DNA of 64,000 nucleotides from Bog-752 sp963799395 (lineage in GTDB: Bacteria; Actinomycetota; Thermoleophilia; UBA2241): contig CAWCWZ010000050.1 in the NCBI GenBank assembly GCA_963799395.1, positions 1 through 64,000 of the forward strand, written 5' to 3'. How positions within the stretch are numbered: position 1 is the first letter of the stretch; each line of letters starts with the position of its first letter. The translations under genes and the position numbers were made by a program. Positions 18,304-28,000 of the stretch are shown in pieces. The notes beneath the pieces are model-generated. The model was not told where the DNA came from. It worked only from the letters and a program-made list of their open reading frames with translations, and made no database searches.

Positions 18304-18947
18304 GCGCCGCCGGCGGCGTCGCCGGCCGCTCCCGACCGTCCGCCCCGCCGGCGGCGTCGCACGACCATCCACACGACCAGGCCGACGATGGCCACCACCA
18401 CGGCGTAGTCGAGGTAGTGGAGCAACGGGTCGATCTTCGCCCAGTTGCTGCCGAGCTTCTCGCCGACGAAGCCGAGCAGCGTCACCCAGACCGTCGAACC
18501 GAGCACGGTGTACAACGTGAACTTCCAGAACGGCATGCGACCGAAACCGGCGGGCAGCGAGATGAAGGTGCACACGATGGGCACCATGCGGGCAAAGAAC
18601 ACGGTGATCGGCCCGTAGCGCGCGAAGAAACGCTCGGCCAGAACGAGATGGTGCATGCGCAGCAGCACATACCGGCCGTAGCGCTCGACGAACGGCCGGC
18701 CGCCGTAGTAGCCGACGCCGTAGCTGATCCACGAGCCGACGAGGTTGCCGGCCACACCGGCCACGACGATGCCGAACAGGCTCATGTGCCCCTGGCTCAC
18801 GGCGAAGCCGGCGAACGGCATGATCGCCTCGCTGGGGATCGGGATGCAGGCGCTCTCGAGGAGCATGAGCACGAAGACGGCCGGCAGGCCCCACTGGCCG
18901 ATCAGGTTCGTGCAGAAGGTGACGATGGGATCGATGATGTGCTGCAT
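18300..18947 (-). CDS. DedA-family membrane protein
   Basis: About 215-residue integral membrane protein of the DedA/SNARE-associated family, several members of which move phospholipids or undecaprenyl phosphate across the membrane. Signatures are ESACIPIPSEAIMPFAG, the SYGVGYYGG segment, and FFARMVPIVCTFISLPAG with the conserved arginine. The C-terminal basic tail RRRRRGGR is cytoplasmic. ATG 18947 places MQHIIDPIV before the first membrane helix; longer in-frame starts up to 19,025 add a polar segment not expected here. In a region devoted to envelope polymers, a role in lipid-carrier recycling is plausible but inferred. Confidence 0.87.
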   Translation of the reverse strand: MQHIIDPIVTFCTNLIGQWGLPAVFVLMLLESACIPIPSEAIMPFAGFAVSQGHMSLFGIVVAGVAGNLVGSWISYGVGYYGGRPFVERYGRYVLLRMHHLVLAERFFARYGPITVFFARMVPIVCTFISLPAGFGRMPFWKFTLYTVLGSTVWVTLLGFVGEKLGSNWAKIDPLLHYLDYAVVVAIVGLVVWMVVRRRRRGGRSGAAGDAAGGA

Positions 18948-19008
18948 GACGTCGCCGTACCCTACCACAGGGCGGCCGGCGAGCGGCGGTCGTGCGCTCG
19001 CGGGCGTG

Positions 19009-19038
19009 TTGGTTTGCCGGCTCACGCTGTGCTAGCGT
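19009..19038 (+). promoter_or_regulatory. promoter candidate for the first polysaccharide cassette
   Basis: TTGGTT at 19009-19014 and TAGCGT at 19033-19038, 18 bases apart, lie about 70 bases before the DegT gene start. The spacing fits a housekeeping sigma factor; the -10 is imperfect. Confidence 0.4.
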
Positions 19039-19106
19039 TCATGGCCCGGCCGCGCGCGCCCGCGCGCGGCGACGGCAGCGACGAAAGCCAACCAGGAGGC
19101 GGAGAC

Positions 19107-20208
19107 GTGCCGATCGGTCTGATGGACATCAAGGGGCAGATCGCCGACGTGCAGGACAGGTCGAGGCCGGCCGTCCTCGCGGTGCGTGCGCGGCGGCCAG
19201 TTCATCCTGGGGCCCAACGTGAAGGCCCTCGAAGCGGAGATCACGGGCTATCGTCGACCACCGGCTGCCGTCGGCGTGGCCAACGGCACCGACGGCCTGA
19301 CGATCGCCCTGAAGGCGGCCGGCGTCGGCGAGGGCGACGAGGTCATCACCACGCCCTTCACCTTCTACGCGACCGCCGAGGCCATCGTGCAGGCCGGCGC
19401 CCGCCCGGTGTTCGTCGACATCGACCCGGAGACGCTGAACATCGACCCGGCGGCGCATCCCCGGCGCCATCACCGCCATGACCAAGGCCATCGTGCCGGT
19501 CGACCTCTTCGGCCTGCCGGCCGACGCCGACGCCGTCAGCGCGATCGCGAGCGAGCACGGCCTGACCGTCGTCGAAGACGCCTGCCAGGCGTTCGGCGCC
19601 ACGCTACAGGGGGCGGCGCGCCGGGGCCTCGGCGATCTCGCGCGTCTTCAGCTTCTTCCCGACCAAGAACCTGGGCGGGTACGGCGACGGCGGTCTGGTG
19701 ACCGGCCGCGATCCCCGAGCTCGTCGAACGGCCCGCATGCTGCGCTTCCACGGCAGCCGCGACAAGCAGGACTTCGACGTACATCGGCTTCAACTCGCGG
19801 CTCGACGAGATCCAGGCGGCGGTGCTGCGCGTCGGCCTCACGAAGGTCGACGACTGGAACGCCCGGCCGCCAGCGGGTCGCGGCCTGGTACGACGCCTGC
19901 CTGCCGCCGGCGTCCGCCGGCCGGCCGTGCCGGACGGCCTCACCCACGTCTATCACCTCTACGTGGCGCGCACCGGGCGGCGCGACGAAGCCGCCGCCGC
20001 CCTCAAGGCCGCCGGCGTGGCCTGCGCCGCCTACTACACGACGCCGCTGCATCTGCAACCGGCGCTTTCGTTCCTCGGCTACCGGGCGGGCGACTTTCCG
20101 GCCACCGAGGCGGCGGCGGCGACCAACCTGGCCCTGCCGATGCATCCCCACCTGACCGAAGGCCAGGTCGCCGAAGTCGCCCGCGTGCTCGCCGGAGCGA
20201 GCGCCTGA
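19107..20208 (+). CDS. DegT/DnrJ/EryC1 sugar aminotransferase, many frameshifts
   Basis: PLP enzyme that aminates a keto-sugar nucleotide. GTG 19107 after AGGAGGCGGAG begins VPIGLMDIKGQIADVQD. Successive frames then give GGQFILGPNVKALE, GVANGTDGLTIALKAAGVG, DEVITTPFTFYATAEA, VEDACQAFGA, the PLP-lysine region near FFPTKNLGGYGDGG, and a normal C-terminus ending at 20208 with YYTTPLHLQPAL. The frame changes at least six times between about 19,170 and 19,930, more than in any other gene here, so this stretch is of poor quality or the gene is decaying. It likely starts the cassette with the DUF354 and dehydratase genes. Confidence 0.72.
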
Positions 20209-20217
20209 CAGGCCGCC

Positions 20218-21264
20218 GTGCGCGTCTGGATCGACATCACCAACTCGCCGCACGTGCTGTTCTTCGCGCCCATCATCAGGCGTCTCGAGGCCCAGGGCCA
20301 CACGGTCACCCTGACGGCCCGCAAGTACGCCCAGACCGAGCAGCTGCTCTCGCGCTACGGCCTCGCCGCGGTGATCACCGGCCAGCATGCCGGCAAGAGC
20401 GTGCCGGCCAAGGCCGTGGGGCTCTTCAACCGCTCGGCGCACCTGGTCGCCCAGGCGCGCTCCGCCGGCTTTCACGTGGCCGTCGGGCACAACTCGAACG
20501 ACCTCGCGCTGGCCGCCTGGACGCTCGGCATCCCTCAGCTCACCATGTTCGACTACGAATACGCCACGGTGTCGCACCACCTGAACGTCCGGCTGGTCGA
20601 CGAGATCGTCGTGCCCGACGCGATCCCGCTCGCTCGCCTCGCGCCCTACGGGGCCCGGCCGCAGAAGGTGTTTCGCTACCCGGGGCTCAAGGAGGAGTAC
20701 TACCTGTACGACTTCCAGCCCGACCCGACCGTGCTCGAGCAGCTCGGCATCGACACCCGGCGGGTCGTCGGCGTGCTGCGGCCGGCGCCCCATGTGACGC
20801 TCTACCATCGTCACGAGAACCCGCTGTTCGACCAGGTCGTCGAAGGCCTTGCCGTCAGACGCAACGTCACCCTCGTGATCACGCCGCGCACCGACGAGCA
20901 GCGCCGGTACTACTCCTCGCTCGGCCTGGCCAACGTCGTCGTGCCCGAGAAGGCGGTCGACGGGCTCAGCCTCATCGCCGCCGCCGACTTCGTCATTGGG
21001 GCCGGCGGCACCATGAACCGCGAAGCGGTCGCCCTGGGTACGCCCGCCTACACGATGTTCGCCGGCCGCCTCGGCGCGGTCGACGAACGCCTGATCGCCG
21101 AAGGCCGTCTCGGCCGCGCCACGTCGGCCGACGACGTGACCGTCAAGAAGAAGCGCCGTCACACCGTGCAGGCCGAACGCCGCGACCCGCAGCTGTTCGT
21201 CGACGAGATCGTGCGCGTGGCGCGCCGCCGACTGATCCGCCGGCCGCTGGAACCGGTGCTATGA
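20218..21264 (+). CDS. DUF354 glycosyltransferase-like protein
   Basis: A 348-residue GT-B-fold protein. The opening VRVWIDITNSPHVLFF is the hallmark of DUF354, a family related to UDP-GlcNAc 2-epimerases and lipid-A-disaccharide-synthase-like glycosyltransferases and found in polysaccharide loci. The second half has the nucleotide-sugar-binding pattern with FVIGAGGTMNREAVALGTPAYT. GTG 20218 lies 9 bases after the DegT stop. It reads through without error. The exact reaction is unknown; transfer or epimerisation of a UDP-sugar is the best inference. Confidence 0.85.
   Translation: MRVWIDITNSPHVLFFAPIIRRLEAQGHTVTLTARKYAQTEQLLSRYGLAAVITGQHAGKSVPAKAVGLFNRSAHLVAQARSAGFHVAVGHNSNDLALAAWTLGIPQLTMFDYEYATVSHHLNVRLVDEIVVPDAIPLARLAPYGARPQKVFRYPGLKEEYYLYDFQPDPTVLEQLGIDTRRVVGVLRPAPHVTLYHRHENPLFDQVVEGLAVRRNVTLVITPRTDEQRRYYSSLGLANVVVPEKAVDGLSLIAAADFVIGAGGTMNREAVALGTPAYTMFAGRLGAVDERLIAEGRLGRATSADDVTVKKKRRHTVQAERRDPQLFVDEIVRVARRRLIRRPLEPVL
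21259..21264 (+). promoter_or_regulatory. -10 hexamer TATGAT
   Basis: TATGAT overlapping the DUF354 stop codon, with GGTGC just before it. It may give an internal promoter for the dehydratase gene, about 70 bases downstream. Confidence 0.35.
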
Positions 21265-21336
21265 TGGGAGGCGCCGGCCGCGGCGCGGCGCGTCGCCCGC
21301 CGGCTCGTCCCAGGGTCGCCAAGGCCGGGAGACCCC

Positions 21337-23367
21337 TTGAGAGAACGCCTCTTCGTCAGCCGTCACCGGATCTGGCAGATCGCCATCGACGCCGTGCTCG
21401 TCTCGGTCGCCCTGATCGGCGCGTACGCCCTGCGGTTCGACTTCGACATCCCCCGGGCCTACTGGCACCAGCTCCTCCAGGTCATCGTCCCGATCATGCT
21501 CGTGCAGCTCGCCGTGTTCGTGCTCCTCGGCATGTACAACAAATGGTGGCGCTACTCCGGCGTCCGCGACCTGGCCAGCCTCTTCTGGGGCACGCTCGCC
21601 GGCGTCGCCCTGTCGATGATCGTCGGCGAGCTCGTGGTGCACTACCTCCAGACCCCGATCTACGGCCGCTGGCACAACGTGATCACCGCCGACTTCCTGC
21701 CGCGCTCGGTGATCGCCCTCGACTGGGTGCTCTGCTTCGGGCTCATGGGCGGCGCCCGGATGCTGTCGCGCATCGCCTGGGAGCGACCCTGGCGCGAGGA
21801 GCTCAGCCGCGACCGCAAGAAGGTGCTCGTCGTGGGCGCCGGCGACGCCGGCGAGCTCGTCGTGCGCGAGATGCAGAAGACGCGCCGCATCCGCTACCGC
21901 CCGGTCGGCTTCGTCGACGACGACCACAAGAAGAAGAACCTGCGCATCCACGGCGTGCGTGTGGTGGGCACGACGCGCCACCTGCCGGCCCTGATCGAAG
22001 AGTACGCGGTCGACGAGGTCATCATCGCCATGCCGTCGGTGAGCGGCCGGCTGATCGAGGACATCGCCATGTCCTGCAAGAAGGCCAACGTGCCCGTGAA
22101 GACCCTGCCCGGGGTCTACGAGCTCATCAAGGGCTCGGTCACGATCGAGCAGCTCCGCGAGGTGCAGGTCGAAGACATCCTGGGCCGCCATGAGGTGTCG
22201 GTCGACTACAACAGCATCGGCTACATCGCCGGCAAGGTGGTCATGGTCACCGGCGCCGGCGGCTCGATCGGCAGCGAGCTCAGCCGTCAGCTCGCCGCCA
22301 TGGGCCCGCGGCTGCTGGTGCTGGTCGACCACTCCGAGGGCAACCTCTTCCAGATCGAGAACGAGCTCGAGACCGAACGGCATTTCACCGCCCTCGTGGC
22401 CTGCCTCCTCGACATCCGCGACAAGGTCAAGCTCCGCGCCCTGTTCGAAAGCCATCGTCCCGACATCGTCTTTCACGCCGCCGCCTACAAGCACGTCCCG
22501 ATGATGCAGAACAACCCCGCCGAAGCCTTCGACAACAACAGCTTCGGGACCATGTCGATGATCGAGAACGCGCTGCGCTTCGGCACCGGCCGCCTGGTGT
22601 TCATCTCGACCGACAAGGCCGTCGAGCCCGAGACGGTGATGGGTCTGTCCAAGGCGCTCTCGGAGCGCATCGTCGAAACGATGGCCCGCGAGGCCACCGA
22701 CACGAGGCTGATGACGGTCCGCTTTCGGCAACGTACTCGGCTCCAGCGGCAGCGTCGTGCCGCTGTTCAAGCGCCAGATCGCCGCCGGCGGGCCGGTGAC
22801 GGTGACCGACGAGCGCATGACCCGCTTCTTCATGACCATCCCCGAAGCGGTGCGGCTCGTCATCCAGGCCGGGGCCATCGGCGCCGGCGGCGAGACCTTT
22901 GTGCTCGACATGGGCGAGCCCATGCGGATCGTCGACCTGGCACGCGAGATGATCAGGCTGTCGGGCCTCGAACCCGACCGCGATATCGAGATCGTCTTCA
23001 CCGGCAACCGCGGCGCCGAAAAGCTCGACGAGAAGCTCTTCAACGACGGCGAGCAGGTCGTGGGCACGACCCACCCCAAGATCGCCATGGCCGTCCGCCG
23101 GCCGCTGCCCCGGGCGCTGCTGCGGCAGGAGCTCGCCCGCATCCGTGAGGCGCTCGACGCGCACGACCTCGAGACGGCCCAGCGCCTCGCCCACGAAGTC
23201 GTGCAGCTCTCGGCGCCGGCCGGCTCGGCGCCGCGCCGGCGCCGGCGGCCGAGCCGCCGCGCCCGGCCGTACCCGACGGCGGCCAGCGCGGCGCCACGGC
23301 GGCTCAGTCCGCCTCGCCGGCGCCGGCGGCGCCGCCAACGCCGGCCACCCCGGCTTCGCGCGGGTAG
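21337..23367 (+). CDS. membrane nucleotide-sugar dehydratase (FlaA1/CapD/WbpM type)
   Basis: About 676 residues. Membrane helices fill residues 1-130. Next comes a CoA-binding-like Rossmann segment (VLVVGAGDAGELVVREM, about 165), then an SDR dehydratase domain from about 300 with VTGAGGSIGSEL, HAAAYKHVPMM and STDKAVEP. The enzyme makes a 4-keto-6-deoxy UDP-HexNAc, the substrate for a DegT aminotransferase such as the one upstream. The start is TTG 21337 after GCCGGGAGA. Frameshifts at about 22,733 and 23,235; after the second a Pro/Ala-rich tail ends at TAG 23365-23367. Confidence 0.87.
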
Positions 23368-23374
23368 GCTCGCG

Positions 23375-25068
23375 CTGACCAGCCTTCTCCTCGCCAAGCT
23401 GAGTCTCCTGGGCGTTCTCGCCACCTTCCTCGCGCTGTTCGTGGGCATCCCGCGCGGCGCCGCGTGGCGACGTCTCATCTTCGGCGCCCTCGTGGTCTTC
23501 ACCGCGCTGCTCGGGGCGTTCTCGCTCGGCGCCCTGCGCTCGTCGGGCGGCACGGCCAGCCGACTCACCCATCACCTGCCGCTGCTCGGCGCCGCCGGGC
23601 TCGTCTTTCTCGTGTACCTGGCGGCCGTCACCTGGCTCGTGTGGCGCTACCCCGACTGGGCCATGCCGGCCGTGATCGTGCTGGCGCCGCTGCGTGTGGG
23701 CCTGCCGCTCGGCTCGAGTACGAGCAACCTGCTCGTCCCGCTGTACGTCGTGCTGCTGGCGATCGCCCTCGCCGAGATGGTGATCCGCGACCGGCTGACG
23801 CTGCCCGAGGGCTGGCGGCCCGACCCGGTGCGCGTCGCCCTCGCCGTGATGATCGCCGTCGTCGGCGTCTCGGCGTTGTGGGTCGGTCAGCGCTACGCGC
23901 CGCACCCGAAGGCGTTCGCCGACGCTCTCATCGACTTCTTCGCCTTCTTCCTGCCCTTCGCCGTCCTCTACTACGTGCTCTACCGCTACACGCGCGACGC
24001 CGCCCGCCTGGCGCGCCTGCTGATCACGTTCCTCGGGGCCGGTGTGGTGCTGGCCGTCATCGGCATCGTCCAGTACCCGCTGCGCCAGGCCATCTTCAAC
24101 CGCGCCGGCGTGGCCCACGAGATCGCCCTCGGGCAGCCGTTCCGGGCGAGCTCCCTGTTCTGGGACCCCAACATCTTCGGCCGCTTCCTGGCGCTCGCGA
24201 TGCTTGTCGGCACGGCCTTCTTTCTGACGGCGCGCCTGCGCGCACCGGGCGAGGGGCGGCGGCGAGCCATGTGGCTCGCCGTCGCCGCCGTCGCCCTCGC
24301 CGCGATCGCCTTCGTCGTGACCTTCTCGCGCTCCAGCGTGGCGGGCCTGCTGCTCGGCGCTCTGGTGCTGGAGATGGCCTGGCTCGGCCGGCGCAAGGGC
24401 TCTCCTGGCGGTGCTCGTGACCGTGCTCGTCCTGGCCGTGGGCCTCGTCGGCATCACCGAGCTGCGCGGCCCGCACCACCTGCACATCAAGCTCGACACG
24501 ACCAGGGGCACTGAACAAGCTCACCAGCGGGCGCGTCTTTCTCGTGAAGGCCGGGGTGCGCATGTTCGAACGGCACCCCGTCGCGGGGATCGGGCTCGGC
24601 GGCTTTCCGCTGGCCTTCCCTCACTACCGCACGACGCACGCTGCGACCCTCAGCCTGCGCGACAGCCACACGACCGTCGTGACGGTCGCCGCCGAGCAGG
24701 GGCTGATCGGCCTGGCCGCCTTCGCCGCTCTGCTCGCGACGTTCTTCGGCACCACGCTACGCAAACGGCGCTTCGGCGCCGACCGCCGCCTGTACCTCTG
24801 GCAGGCCGCGCTGGTCGCCTGCGTCCTTGCCATCTTCGTCCACAGCCTCACCTACAACGCCTTCTTCGAAGACCCGTACATGTGGGTGTTCATGGCGCTG
24901 GCGTCGGCTGTGGCGACGCGCATCGTCTGCGCCGTGCCCCCGGCGGCGACCCCTTCCACCGCGTCGGCGGACGGCGACTGGACTCCGGCGGCGGCGGCGA
25001 AGGCGGCCGTCCGGGTCGGCCGGCGCCTCGCGCCCGGGCGTCCGTCAGTGCGTGGCGATGATCACTGA
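23375..25068 (+). CDS. O-antigen ligase/polymerase-like membrane protein
   Basis: About 560-residue multi-spanning protein of the Wzy_C/O-antigen ligase superfamily, which joins or polymerises lipid-linked glycans on the outer face of the membrane. At least ten hydrophobic segments are visible. Family loops are SLFWDPNIFGRFLAL, FSRSSVAGLLLGAL, and the external histidine loop SHTTVVTVAAEQGLIG. Shifts near 24,400 and 24,510-24,540 break the frame. The start is uncertain: no ATG or GTG precedes the first helix, and CTG 23375 is the first plausible codon. The C-terminus overlaps the end of the convergent giant-protein gene by 24 bases. Confidence 0.75.
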
Positions 25069-28000
25069 GCAGACCCGGGTGCCGGCCTCGATGTTGCCGG
25101 CGTTGTCGATCGAGTAGTAGGTGATCGTATGGGTGCCGTCGTTCGAGTGGTTGGCCGGCGCCGGCACCACCACCACGTTGCCCTGTGTCCAGACGCCGCC
25201 GTCGACCTGGTACCAGGTATGGCCGACGCCCGAGTAGGTGTCGTGACCGGTGAGGTGGACGGTGACGTCGGTTGACTGGGGGCCGACCGGAGCATCGTCT
25301 GTGGTCACCGGCCGCGAGGTGTCGATCAGGACGACGCACGACTTCTCGGCCTCGACCAGGCCGGCGCCGTTTGTCGAGCGGTAGTAGACCGTGACCTCGC
25401 CGCTGCCGCCGCCGCGCTTCCAGGCGCTCGTGAAGGGCACGCTGGTGCCGGTCTGCCAGTGTTGGTCGTCGCCGATCGAGTACTGGGTGGTGGTGCCCGA
25501 GATGTCCGTGGCCGTAAGCTGCAAGGTGAAGGGCACCGCGTGCCAGACACTGCCGGCGTTGTCGACGGTGACCGGCTGCTGGGTGTCGATGTTGACGGTG
25601 CAGCCACGCACGGTCTCGGTGTTGCCGAGGTTGTCGACCGAGTAGTAGTCGATCGGGTGGACGCCGTCGTTCGAGCCGTCGGACGGCGCCGGGATGGTCA
25701 CCGAGGTGCCGGTGCTCCAGGTGTCGCCGCCGTCGGTGCTGTACTCGGTGCGGGCCGACCCCGCAGCCGGCGTCGGTCGCCGAGAAGTCGACCGTGACGG
25801 CGCTGCTGTGCCAGGCCAGGTCGGCGCCCGTCTCGGTCGTGGTCGGCGGGGTGTTGTCGATCTGCACGCTGGCGCTCTTCTGCGACTCCGTGTTGCCCGC
25901 CAGGTCGGTGGAGCGGATAGAGGAGCGTGAAGGCGCCCGAGCCGCCGCCATGCTTCCAGACCGGGAAGGTCACGCTCGTGCCCGTCGTCCAGGTCGCGCC
26001 GCCGTCGGTCGAGTACTGTGTCGATGCGACGCCCGAACAGGTGCCGAACGTGTCGAGCGGATCGCTCGGCGCCAGCGTCACCGTCAGCGGTCCGGCGTGC
26101 CAGGTCGAGCCGTCGAGGGCGAGGCCGTCCGACGAGGTGGCGACCGTGACCGGCGCCGTGGCGTCGATCTTGACGGTGCAGGACTCGACGGCGCTTGCGT
26201 GGCCGACGTTGTCGATGGCGCGGTAGTCGTAGGTGTGGGCGCCGTCGTTTGAGCCGTTGGCCGGGGCCGGCACGATGAACTGGTTGGCCGCGGCAGCGAG
26301 CCAGGTGCCCGAGCCGTGCAGGCGGTACTGGGTCTGGGCGATGCCCGAACCGCCGGGGTCGGCCCCGGTCAGGGTGACGGTGACGTCGCTGTCGTGCCAG
26401 AGGCTGTCGGTGTTGTCTGAGACGGTCGGCGCCGTGGTGTCGATGCCCACATAGCCGGTGTGGGCCGGCTCGATGTTGCCGGCGCCGTCGAGCGACCAGT
26501 AGGTGACCGTGTGCAGGCCCTCGGCGGAGATGCTGAAGGCGCCGCTGTAGGTCTGCGTGCCGCCGCCGTCGAGCGTGTAGTAGGTGACGAGCACGCCGGA
26601 ACGGGCGTCGGTGGCCGCCAGCGAGACCGTCTGCGGGGTGACGCTCGTCCAGCTTGCGGCGGCGCTCGTCGCGAGGCCGGTGGCGGTGGTGGACGGCGGC
26701 GTCAGGTCGATGTTGACGTAACCGGTGTTCGTCGCCTCGGTGTTGCCGACGGCGTCGACCGACCAGTAGGTGACCGTATGCTGGCCGTCCGCCGAGATCG
26801 TGAACGGGCCGCTGTAGGTCTGCTGGCCGCCGCCGTCGATCGTGTAGTAGGTGGCCGCCACGCCGGAGAGGCCGTCCTCGCCGCTCAGGGTGACGAGCTG
26901 GGGCGTGTCCTCCCAGCCGGAGCTGCTGTTGGCGGCGAGGCCGGTGGCCGCGGTGACCGGCGGCGTCGTGTCGATGTTGACGTAGCCGGCGTGCGGACTT
27001 TCGACGTTGCCCACATTGTCGACCGACCAGTACGTCACACGATGGCTCCCGGAGCCGCTCACGGTGAACGACGTGGTGAAGGTCTGCCGGGCGCCGCCGT
27101 CGACCGTGTAGTAGGTGGTGGCGATACCCGAGCCGGCGTCGCTGGGAGTCAGGCCGACGATCTGGCTCGCCGACCGCCAGCCGGACTCGTTGTCGGTCTG
27201 CAGGCCCGTCGCCACGGTCTGGGGCCCCTGCGTGTCGATCTTCACGACGCAGCTGCCGATCGTGCTGACGTTGCCGGCGTTGTCGGTGGCCTCGAACTGG
27301 TAGGTGTGGGCGCCGTCGCCGGAGCCGTCGGAGGGAGCCGGCACGACGAAGGCGTTGCCGGCCGCCGCCGTCCAGGTGGAGGCGCCCAGCAGGCGGTACT
27401 GCGTGCCGGCCAGACCGCTGCCGCCGGTGTCGGCGGGGGTCAGATGGACGGTCACGGCGCTGTTGTGCCAGAGGCCGTCGCTGTCGCTGCCCACCGTCGG
27501 CGCCGTCGTATCGATGTTCACGTAGCCGGTGTGGCTGCCCTCGATGTTGCCGGCGGCGTCGACCGACCAGTAGACGATGGCGTTGCTGCCCGCGGCGGAG
27601 ACGGTGAACGAGGTGCCGGTCTGGGTCGTCCCGCCGTTCACCGTGTAGTAGGTCGTACCCATGCCGGAAAGCGCGTCGCCCGGTGTCAGCGTGACCGTCT
27701 GGCTCGAGTTCCGCCAGCCGGAGTGATTGTCGGTCTGCAGACCGCTCGCCGTCGTCGTCGGCGCGGTGGTGTCTATCTTCACGGTGCAGGTATGGGTCGC
27801 GCTGACGTTGCCCGCCACGTCCTGAGCCTGGTACTCGTAGGTCCACGCGCCATCGCCGGAGTGATCGGCCGGGGCCGGCACGACGAAGGTGTTGCCGGTC
27901 GCCGTCAGCCAGGTCGTCGAGCCCTGCAGGCGATACTGCGTGCCGGCCACGCCTGAGCCGCCGGTGTCGGCGGGGGTCAGTGTCACGGTCACAGCCGTGT

